Below, in pieces: positions 1-5,601 of a DNA stretch of 12,906 nt. The notes below the pieces were generated by a model, which made no database searches, was not told the DNA's origin, and was given only the letters and a program-made list of their open reading frames with translations. Position 1 is the first letter of the stretch; the number at the start of each line of letters is the position of its first letter. This DNA comes from an uncultured Lachnospiraceae bacterium (GTDB taxonomy: Bacteria; Bacillota; Clostridia; Lachnospirales; Lachnospiraceae), in contig CAKRJM010000042.1 in the NCBI GenBank assembly GCA_934351765.1, forward strand, positions 1-12,906, in the 5' to 3' direction. The position numbers were made by a program, and so were the translations under genes.

Positions 1-262
1 AACAGAAATCGACCTGCTGGCAATCAGCCGGGACGAAAAAAAATATCTGGTCGGAGAATGTAAATTTAAAGGAAGTCCGTTTTCCTATTCCGAATATCGA
101 AATACCATGGCAAAGCTGATGCCCCTGAAAGAACAGGCAGAGTTCTATTATGCACTGTTTTCCGAGAGCGGGTTTGATGAAAAAATCCTGGAAGAAGCGA
201 AAGAAAATCAGACACAGTGTTACGGACTGGAAGAGATCGTAAATGATAAAGAGCGGAGATAG
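1..262 (+). CDS. C-terminal fragment of a DUF234-type AAA ATPase with PD-(D/E)XK-like nuclease domain (5' end outside window)
   Basis: An open frame enters from the left edge (first full codon at base 2) and ends at TAG 260-262, giving 86 residues. The start of the fragment reads EIDLLAIS, followed by YLVGECKFK. This is the D...ExK pattern of the PD-(D/E)XK nuclease fold that closes DUF234-type P-loop ATPases, a family of prokaryotic ATPases of uncertain role sometimes linked to toxin-like or mobile functions. The ATPase part, with the Walker motifs, must lie upstream and is not visible. No clear terminator was seen after the stop, only a weak TTTTCC/GGAAAA pairing (270-275 with 294-299). The gene is probably transcriptionally separate from the next one, which has its own strong promoter at 311. 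The family call rests on a short fragment, so it is moderate. Confidence 0.65.
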   Translation, partial: TEIDLLAISRDEKKYLVGECKFKGSPFSYSEYRNTMAKLMPLKEQAEFYYALFSESGFDEKILEEAKENQTQCYGLEEIVNDKERR

Positions 263-310
263 GATCGCGTTTTCCTGGAGCTTTTAATCAGCCGGAAAAG
301 TAAATATTGA

Positions 311-339
311 TTGACAAACCTCCTCCATGGTGCTAGTAT
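311..339 (+). promoter_or_regulatory. Sigma-A-type promoter of the SPFH-ABC operon
   Basis: TTGACA at 311-316 is followed by a 17-nt spacer and TAGTAT at 334-339, with an extended -10 TG at 331-332. This is close to the vegetative consensus. The start codon at 406 leaves a leader of about 60 nt. Confidence 0.85.
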
Positions 340-373
340 CATAATATCAAAACGATATCACCTATCTGGTGAT
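337..373 (+). promoter_or_regulatory. TATCA repeat cluster and small dyad over the operon start: candidate operator
   Basis: Three direct copies of TATCA occur at 337-341, 345-349 and 356-360. The first overlaps the -10 box and the others lie around and after the likely transcription start. The last copy overlaps an inverted repeat, ATCACC (357-362) and GGTGAT (368-373), separated by 5 nt. A repressor bound here would block the promoter. The operon encodes its own ribbon-helix-helix protein (3854-4042), a family that often binds short tandem repeats, so autoregulation is a reasonable inference. A role for the dyad as a 5' leader stem is the alternative. Confidence 0.45.
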
Positions 374-405
374 CGGGCGCGGAAAGGCGCAGATTGGAGG
401 ATACG

Positions 406-1386
406 ATGAAGATTGACAGTTCAAAGGAAAAGGAGATCCGGCCGTTTAACGGAATGGCGGCGTTATTTCTGGCACTGCTGTTTATCATCGGAGGGACTGC
501 GGCGGCGGTTCTCAGTGCGGTGTTTTTAAATGAGACCGCGTTCGGGATCGGTCTGGCGGCAGGAATTCTGCTGGTGATCGCCGGCGGTATCATGCTTCCG
601 GGGCTTCGGGCTGTGGCGCCGAAGGAAGCGCTGGTTTTAGTGCTGTTCGGAAATTATTACGGAACGATCCGGAAAGAAGGGTTTTATTTTGTGAATCCCT
701 TCTGTACGGCGGTGAATCCTACCGTGAAGGGGCTGCAGGCGTCTACGGCGGGGAGTGGTCTTTCCGTAAGCGGAGGCGGAAGCCGCAAGGTGTCCTTAAA
801 GACCATGACACTGAACAATGAAAAGCAGAAGGTCAATGACCAGCTGGGGAATCCGGTGATCATCGGGGCGGTGGTGATCTGGCGGGTGGTGGATCCCACG
901 AAGGCCGTGTTCCAGGTGAACAATTACAAGACCTTTTTGTCGATCCAGTGCGATTCGGTGATCCGAAATGTGGCGAGACTGTATCCTTATGATGCCGGAG
1001 ACGAGGAAAACGGCGGAGATACCGACGAAAAGACCCTGCGCGGAAGCACAAGAGAGGTAGCGGAAAAAATGCGGGCAGAGCTTCAGGCAAGAGTGGCGGA
1101 GGCCGGGCTTGAGGTAAGCGATGTGCAGATCACCCATCTGTCTTATGCTCCGGAGATCGCATCGGCCATGCTCCAGCGGCAGCAGGCGGTTGCCATCATC
1201 GCGGCGCGGCAGAAGATCGTGGAGGGCGCAGTCGGCATGGTAGAGATGGCACTGGACAAGCTCAGTGAGCAGGCGGTCGTGGAGCTGGATGAAGAACGGA
1301 AGGCAGCCATGGTAAGCAATCTGCTGGTGGTGCTCTGCGGAAATAAAGAGGCGCAGCCCATTGTCAACAGCGGAAGCATTTATTAA
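406..1386 (+). CDS. SPFH/band-7 (prohibitin-flotillin type) membrane protein
   Basis: This 326-residue protein is a member of the SPFH family, membrane-anchored scaffolds that form large oligomers and organise membrane microdomains or regulate membrane proteases. Two hydrophobic helices (about residues 17-40 and 46-68) form an N-terminal hairpin. The SPFH domain follows (about 70-260), starting at [12 protein letters not shown] and including [18 protein letters not shown] charged helical segment with [21 protein letters not shown] leads into an Ala/Gln-rich helix (about 250-300). The ATG at 406 was chosen because TTGGAGG at 394-400 is its ribosome binding site. The TTG at 394 is in frame but lies inside that site. 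It is the first gene of the operon, 14 nt before the ABC ATPase. This suggests that it scaffolds or serves the exporter encoded next to it. Its substrate is unknown. Confidence 0.9.
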   Translation: MKIDSSKEKEIRPFNGMAALFLALLFIIGGTAAAVLSAVFLNETAFGIGLAAGILLVIAGGIMLPGLRAVAPKEALVLVLFGNYYGTIRKEGFYFVNPFCTAVNPTVKGLQASTAGSGLSVSGGGSRKVSLKTMTLNNEKQKVNDQLGNPVIIGAVVIWRVVDPTKAVFQVNNYKTFLSIQCDSVIRNVARLYPYDAGDEENGGDTDEKTLRGSTREVAEKMRAELQARVAEAGLEVSDVQITHLSYAPEIASAMLQRQQAVAIIAARQKIVEGAVGMVEMALDKLSEQAVVELDEERKAAMVSNLLVVLCGNKEAQPIVNSGSIY

Positions 1387-1400
1387 GAAGGAGAAACAGA

Positions 1401-2126
1401 ATGATCGAATTATCTCATGTGACAAAGGTTTATGGGGGAATGCATACGGCGGTGAACAACTGCTCCTTCCAGGTGGAAGACGGAAAGATCACCGGCTTTA
1501 TCGGACCAAACGGCGCCGGAAAGACCACGACGTTAAAAATGATCACGGGGATTCTGGAGCCGACGGAGGGCCAGATTCTTCTGGATGGAACGGATATTCA
1601 GATAAATCCGCTGGAGGCAAAGAAAAAAATCGGATTTGTGTCTGATAATCCGGACAATTTCCTGCGCCTGAAGGGACTGGAATATCTGAATTTCATGGCG
1701 GATATTTATGATGTGCCCCAGGCGGGACGGATGGAAAAGATCCAGGCCATGGCAAAACGGTTTGAGATTGAGGATGTTCTGGGGGATAAGATTTTAAGCT
1801 ATTCCCATGGTATGCGCCAGAAGGTGATGGTCATGGGGGCGCTGATCCATGATCCGTCTCTGTGGATCCTTGACGAGCCCATGACAGGACTGGATCCAAG
1901 GGCGGCCTTCGAGCTGAAGGAGATGATGCGGGAGCATGCACAGAGCGGCCATGCGGTGCTGTTTTCCACCCATGTGCTGGAGGTAGCAGAGAAGCTCTGC
2001 GACCAGGTCGTGATCATCAATAAGGGACAGATCGTATTCCAGGGTACGCTGGACCAGCTTCGCGCAGATTATCCGGAGGAGGAAAGCCTGGAGGATATCT
2101 TCCTGGCGGTGACCGAGCATGCGTAA
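1401..2126 (+). CDS. ABC transporter ATP-binding protein (ABC-2/BcrA-YtrB-like)
   Basis: The 241-residue product is a cytoplasmic ATPase that powers the membrane subunit encoded immediately downstream. Visible motifs are Walker A GPNGAGKT (35-42), signature-like SHGMRQK (135-141), Walker B WILDEP (155-160) followed by MTGLDP, and the switch histidine in STHVLE (H191). The usual Q-loop glutamine is replaced: the region reads FVSDNP around residues 79-84. The signature is SHGM where most transporters have SGGQ. Both variants occur in drug/peptide-exporter subfamilies of the ABC-2 kind. The ATG at 1401 has AAGGAG at 1388-1393. The stop overlaps the permease start by 8 nt, so translation is probably coupled. 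The substrate cannot be read from the sequence. Confidence 0.93.
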   Translation: MIELSHVTKVYGGMHTAVNNCSFQVEDGKITGFIGPNGAGKTTTLKMITGILEPTEGQILLDGTDIQINPLEAKKKIGFVSDNPDNFLRLKGLEYLNFMADIYDVPQAGRMEKIQAMAKRFEIEDVLGDKILSYSHGMRQKVMVMGALIHDPSLWILDEPMTGLDPRAAFELKEMMREHAQSGHAVLFSTHVLEVAEKLCDQVVIINKGQIVFQGTLDQLRADYPEEESLEDIFLAVTEHA

Positions 2127-3831
2127 ATATCTGATCTTAACAGGAAAGCTTTTAAAGACCGGCCTGGACGGCATGGAAGCTTCCGGAAAAAGAAAAAAAC
2201 AGAAAAACGGAAAAATAAGAACGGGAAAGCTGGGACAGAGTGCCGTCTGGCTGATCCTGCTGGTATGTCTGCTTCCCCTGATGGGAATGATCTTCCGGCT
2301 GGGCGGTTCGGCATACCGTATGCTGGAGCCTCTGGGACAGACCGGGGCAGCCATCGAGATGATCTTTTTTGCCAGTGCGATTCTGGACCTGGTGCTGGCA
2401 TTTCCCATGGTGCTTTCGGTATTTTATATGAGCAATGACCTGGAGCAGCTCTTATATCTGCCGCTTCGTCCCTGGCAGATCGTCGGAGCAAAGTTTACGG
2501 TATCGCTTCTTTATACCTGTGTAAGCTCTCTGTATCTGCTGGCACCGTTTCTTTTGGGCTATGGAATCCGGGCCGGGGCAGGAATTCTGTTCTGGATCTT
2601 TGCGGTACTGTCGATTTTCCTGGTGCCGGTGCTGTCGCTTGTTTACAGCAGTATTATTTCCCTGGTGCTTATGCGGGTATTCAAGAAAGCGAAAAATAAG
2701 GATTTCCTTTCGGTATTAAGCGTTGCGGTCACGTTGATCCTGGCGGTGGGAATCAGCATGATGAGCTCCAGCATGGGGGATCTGGAGGGAGAAGCTGTGA
2801 TCCCGCTTCTGATGAAGGGGCATGATTCCCTGGTAGGCATGATGAGCGGAATCTTCCCGCAGCTTACGTTTTTGACGAAAGCCATGACAGGTCCTTCGGT
2901 ACTGTCCTTTCTGATCTTTCTTCTTATTACGGCGGCCGGCGTGGCGGTATTCGGCCTGATTGCCGGAAAGCTTTATTTTGCCGGAGCCATGGGCATGCAG
3001 GAAACCAGTGCAAAGCGCCGGAAGGTGACATCGGCGGAGGCAAAGACATTAAGCCGGAAAAGAAGTGTCCTGTCGGCATGCACGAGACAGGAGGTCCGTG
3101 AGCTGGTGCGGACGCCCAGCTATTTTATGAACTGCGTCCTGATGGCCTTTCTCTGGCCTGTGATTTTTATCGTAGTGCTTGCGTTTCAGATGGTTCGGAA
3201 CGGAGAAAGCTTTGGAGAGCTTTTGTCAATGCTGGATCTTGGCAGAGGAGGCGCATCGGCCATTGCCTTGTTTGTCCTGTTCTGTCTGTCTCTGATGTCA
3301 GGAATGTTCTGCTATGTGGCCGGAACAGCAATCTCCCGTGAGGGAAAGAGCTTCTATTTCATGAAAGTGATCCCGGTTCCGGTACGGACGCAGTTAAAGG
3401 CGAAGCTGTTATCGGCTATGATATTCAGTACGGCCGGCTCCACCGGCTTCAGTCTGATCCTTGGCATCATCTTTGCCGCTGTATTCGGGCTTCCCGTCTG
3501 GATGCTTCCGGTGCTTCTGGCAGCCGGGCTCGCAGTCAATGTGATCGAAAACTGTCTTCAGCTGTTTATTGATCTGCTGCGGCCGAAGCTTTCCTGGGAG
3601 AATGAGCAGCAGGCAGTAAAGCAGAACATGACACTGATGCTTGGCATGTTCTTATGTATGGCGGTCGGTATCGGCCTCGGTTTCCTGATCTTTAAGCTGT
3701 ATGGAGCATGTAAGCTGTCACTGCCGGTTTACAGCCTTATAGTGACGGCAGTTCTGGCAGCGCTGGCAGCACTGATCTATCGTGGCGTCATGGCCTATGG
3801 CGTGCGCCGGGTCGGGCAGATAGAAGTTTAG
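2119..3831 (+). CDS. ABC-2-like exporter permease, about 12 transmembrane helices
   Basis: This 570-residue integral membrane protein begins inside the end of the ATPase gene (8-nt overlap). It has a basic cytoplasmic N-terminus (KRKKQKNGK, about residues 24-32) and about six helices up to residue 287. A cytoplasmic loop rich in K, R and S (about 288-337) follows, then about six more helices. The layout of two six-helix halves on one chain suggests an internally duplicated permease that could pair with an ATPase dimer. The segment PKLSWENEQQAVKQN near residues 485-500 resembles a conserved loop that I recall from large putative ABC exporter permeases of Firmicutes (Pfam ABC_tran_2-like). That family assignment is from memory. 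The exported substrate is unknown. Confidence 0.85.
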   Translation: MRKYLILTGKLLKTGLDGMEASGKRKKQKNGKIRTGKLGQSAVWLILLVCLLPLMGMIFRLGGSAYRMLEPLGQTGAAIEMIFFASAILDLVLAFPMVLSVFYMSNDLEQLLYLPLRPWQIVGAKFTVSLLYTCVSSLYLLAPFLLGYGIRAGAGILFWIFAVLSIFLVPVLSLVYSSIISLVLMRVFKKAKNKDFLSVLSVAVTLILAVGISMMSSSMGDLEGEAVIPLLMKGHDSLVGMMSGIFPQLTFLTKAMTGPSVLSFLIFLLITAAGVAVFGLIAGKLYFAGAMGMQETSAKRRKVTSAEAKTLSRKRSVLSACTRQEVRELVRTPSYFMNCVLMAFLWPVIFIVVLAFQMVRNGESFGELLSMLDLGRGGASAIALFVLFCLSLMSGMFCYVAGTAISREGKSFYFMKVIPVPVRTQLKAKLLSAMIFSTAGSTGFSLILGIIFAAVFGLPVWMLPVLLAAGLAVNVIENCLQLFIDLLRPKLSWENEQQAVKQNMTLMLGMFLCMAVGIGLGFLIFKLYGACKLSLPVYSLIVTAVLAALAALIYRGVMAYGVRRVGQIEV

Positions 3832-3853
3832 CAGGCAAAAGGGCGGTGGGACA

Positions 3854-4042
3854 ATGGCTGATACAAAGAAAGAAAAAGAGAAAAGCAAAAAGCAGGTGCT
3901 TCTCCGCCTGAATCCCGCGCTGTGGAATGACCTGGCACAGTGGGCGGAGGATGATTTCCGGTCTATCAATGGCCAGATCGAATATCTGCTCACTGAGGCG
4001 GTGAAGAAACGGAAAAAGGGGACAAAAAAGGAGGAAGAGTGA
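3854..4042 (+). CDS. Arc-like ribbon-helix-helix DNA-binding protein
   Basis: A 62-residue, highly charged protein. After a Lys/Glu-rich leader, residues 13-18 (KQVLLR) fit the DNA-contacting beta strand of the Arc/MetJ fold. They are followed by helix A (about 20-33, NPALWNDLAQWAED) and helix B (about 36-51, RSINGQIEYLLTEAV), with the typical SxNxxIxxLL pattern. Such proteins bind operators as dimers of dimers. It sits 22 nt after the permease and its TGA shares a base with the ATG of the DUF1648 gene. Only a weak ribosome binding site (GGTGGG 3845-3850) precedes it, so expression may be lower than that of its neighbours. The likely role is autoregulation of this operon, perhaps at the TATCA repeats around 337-360. 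An antitoxin role is possible, but no toxin gene is adjacent. Confidence 0.85.
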   Translation: MADTKKEKEKSKKQVLLRLNPALWNDLAQWAEDDFRSINGQIEYLLTEAVKKRKKGTKKEEE

Positions 4043-4716
4043 TGGGTAGAATGGGGAAACGGATTGCAAACTTCCTGGTTCATCTGGGTACCTGGCTGCC
4101 GGTCCTGCTTCTGATCATCTTCTGGAAACAAATACCGAGCCAGATCCCGGTGCATTATGATGCCGCCGGTGAGGTCACAAGGTGGGGCGGAAAGGGCAGC
4201 ATCATCATGCTGGTCATATTTCAGTTTATGATCTACGGAACTCATCTGATCGGTATGCGGGTGGTCCGTTATATGTCTCCGCCGGAGAAGCAATACTCCA
4301 GAAAGCTGGCTCCCTATGTAACGGAGGAGGATCAGGAGTACGGGATCATGCTCACAGAGGCTTATCTGGCCTGGACAGATGCCCTGGTGATCCTTCTGTT
4401 CGATGAGATCATCTGGAGCAGTGCGGCGGTTCAGGCAAGCCTCGGAAACCTTCTTTTTTATGGAGATCTGGTGCTTCTGGCGGTGGTCTTTGTCATGTAC
4501 ATGGTTTTGATCTCCAGAAGGAAAAAGCAGATTCGTCTGCGGGCGGAAGAAAAAAACGGACAGGAAATAGATGATTATGAGGACCGGGAGGAGAGGACCA
4601 TCGGAGATGTAGACGATCAGTCCGGCGGCCTTTCGGATGAAGATTATGAGGATCGGGAAGAACCGACCATGGGAGATGTCGGGCGGGTAAGCAGTGAGAA
4701 AGAGGATGATATGTAA
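4042..4716 (+). CDS. DUF1648 domain membrane protein with acidic repeated tail
   Basis: This 224-residue protein begins with a membrane helix (about 10-28) followed by IPSQIPVHYDAAGEVTRWGGK. That is the hallmark of DUF1648, the N-terminal domain also found in SdpI-type immunity proteins. Three more helices follow (about 52-72, 104-128 and 133-158). After a basic stop-transfer stretch (SRRKKQIRLR) comes a cytoplasmic tail rich in Asp and Glu, with two copies of DYEDREExTxGDV. No second SdpI domain is seen. The ATG at 4042 is preferred because AAGGAGG (4028-4034) lies 7 nt upstream; GTG 4039 and ATG 4051 are alternatives. It shares one base with the preceding stop codon, indicating translational coupling. 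A link to immunity or to the SPFH-ABC complex is an inference from context. Confidence 0.8.
   Translation: MGRMGKRIANFLVHLGTWLPVLLLIIFWKQIPSQIPVHYDAAGEVTRWGGKGSIIMLVIFQFMIYGTHLIGMRVVRYMSPPEKQYSRKLAPYVTEEDQEYGIMLTEAYLAWTDALVILLFDEIIWSSAAVQASLGNLLFYGDLVLLAVVFVMYMVLISRRKKQIRLRAEEKNGQEIDDYEDREERTIGDVDDQSGGLSDEDYEDREEPTMGDVGRVSSEKEDDM
4573..4680 (+). repeat. Two-copy coding repeat in the DUF1648 tail
   Basis: Units of 39 nt at 4573-4611 and 4642-4680 (69-nt period) encode DYEDREERTIGDV and DYEDREEPTMGDV. Most base differences between the units are at third codon positions, so the peptide repeat appears to be retained by selection. Confidence 0.8.
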
Positions 4717-4758
4717 CGAAGCCGGTCCGCGATGAATTTGATATGGATTGTGAAGAAC

Positions 4759-4795
4759 CCCGGGAAGTATCTTGACTTTCCGGGTCCTTCTTTCT
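4759..4795 (+). terminator. Intrinsic terminator of the SPFH-ABC operon
   Basis: CCCGGGAAG (4759-4767) pairs with CTTTCCGGG (4776-4784) to give 9 bp including one G-U pair, with an 8-nt loop. A pyrimidine-rich tail (TCCTTCTTTCT) follows. The fit to an intrinsic terminator is good but the tail is interrupted by C residues. It overlaps the next promoter. Confidence 0.65.
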
Positions 4796-4800
4796 ATAAT
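4772..4800 (+). promoter_or_regulatory. Sigma-A-type promoter of the MacB-like ABC operon
   Basis: TTGACT (4772-4777), a 17-nt spacer and a perfect TATAAT (4795-4800). The -35 box lies in the loop and descending arm of the terminator hairpin of the previous operon. The leader to the start at 4894 is about 85 nt. Confidence 0.85.
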
Positions 4801-4802
4801 GG

Positions 4803-4830
4803 TTAGCGAATACTAATTAGCGTAGACTAA
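4803..4830. promoter_or_regulatory. Tandem 14-bp palindromes, candidate BlaI-type operator
   Basis: TTAGCGAATACTAA (4803-4816) is followed without a gap by TTAGCGTAGACTAA (4817-4830). Both have the form TTAG-N6-CTAA, and the junction makes a perfect CTAATTAG. The pair starts 3 nt after the -10 box and covers the transcription start, an ideal repressor position. The 9-mer GTAGACTAA (4822-4830) recurs in the promoter of the BlaI-type gene at 8490-8498. The BlaI assignment is therefore inferred. Confidence 0.65.
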
Positions 4831-4893
4831 TCGAGAACAATAATCAATCACAACCGGTATAAACAGGACCGGAAGAAAAACAGGAGGAAGGAT

Positions 4894-5592
4894 ATGTTTC
4901 TGGAAATCAGCCATGTGAAGAAAAGCTTCGGACAGGGAGACAGTCGGACCGAGGTATTAAAGGGCGTGGATCTGAGCCTCGATAAGGGGGAAATCTGTGT
5001 GCTCCTTGGTCCCTCCGGCTCCGGAAAATCAACGTTGTTAAATATCATCGGCGGTATTGACAGTGCGGATGGCGGAACGATCTCTATCGGCGGAGAAAAG
5101 ACCGAAGAGATGAATGAAAAGAAACTGACGATGTATCGGAGAAAGCATCTGGGCTATGTGTTTCAGATGTATAATCTGATCCCCAACTTAAATGTACGGG
5201 AAAATATCGAGGTCGGGGCGTATTTAAGTGACCATCCGCTGGAGGTGGACGGCCTGTTAAAGACACTGGGGCTGTACGAGCACCGTCATAAGCTGCCCAG
5301 CCAGCTTTCCGGCGGACAGCAGCAGCGGACGGCCATCGGCCGTGCTATCGTGAAGAATCCGGATCTTTTACTCTGCGACGAGCCCACTGGCGCGCTGGAT
5401 TATAACACCTCAAAGGAAATCCTTCAGCTCATTGAGCGGGTCAATAAAAGGTACGGGAATACGATCCTCATTGTAACTCACAACGATGCGATCCGGAATA
5501 TGGCGGACCGTGTGGTAAAGCTGCGGGACGGCATGGTGCGGAGCAACTGCCTCAATGAAGCGAAGCTGCCGGCGGCGCAGTTAGAGTGGTAG
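4894..5592 (+). CDS. ABC transporter ATP-binding protein (MacB/LolD/FtsE type)
   Basis: A 232-residue ATPase with all the canonical motifs: Walker [10 protein letters not shown] (39-47), Q-loop VFQMYN (Q91), signature LSGGQQQR (138-145), Walker B LLLCDEP (158-164), D-loop GALD and H-loop THND (H196). The LSGGQQQR and DEPTGALD pattern is typical of the MacB/LolD/BceA group, which works with FtsX-type permeases by mechanotransmission rather than by classic substrate transport. The start at 4894 has AGGAGG at 4882-4887. The permease follows after 9 nt. The stop codon TAG (5590-5592) overlaps the permease ribosome binding site by two bases. It probably supplies energy for extruding or detaching lipophilic or peptide compounds from the membrane. 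The operon is likely repressed through the palindromes at 4803-4830. Confidence 0.94.
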   Translation: MFLEISHVKKSFGQGDSRTEVLKGVDLSLDKGEICVLLGPSGSGKSTLLNIIGGIDSADGGTISIGGEKTEEMNEKKLTMYRRKHLGYVFQMYNLIPNLNVRENIEVGAYLSDHPLEVDGLLKTLGLYEHRHKLPSQLSGGQQQRTAIGRAIVKNPDLLLCDEPTGALDYNTSKEILQLIERVNKRYGNTILIVTHNDAIRNMADRVVKLRDGMVRSNCLNEAKLPAAQLEW

Positions 5593-5601
5593 GAGGTCAT
5601 C

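Noticed and set aside
337..373. Riboswitch in the SPFH leader
   Set aside because: The leader of about 60 nt has only a 6-bp stem and no known aptamer pattern, so an operator is the simpler reading.
796..1425. Minus-strand open frame of 209 codons over the SPFH gene
   Set aside because: It lies antisense to a clear SPFH protein and its translation is rich in His, Arg and Pro with no domain. No ribosome binding site or promoter was seen.
1361..1645. Plus-strand 94-codon frame at the start of the first ABC ATPase
   Set aside because: It overlaps the ATPase, which carries the Walker A motif in another frame. The translation is a frame-shifted version of that coding region.
3718..4293. Minus-strand frame of 191 codons over the Arc-like and DUF1648 genes
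   Set aside because: It is antisense to two recognisable genes with good starts and is rich in Phe, Ser and His with no domain pattern.
4573..4680. CRISPR or tandem DNA repeat array
   Set aside because: There are only two units, they lie in frame within a coding region, and most differences are silent, so this is a protein repeat.
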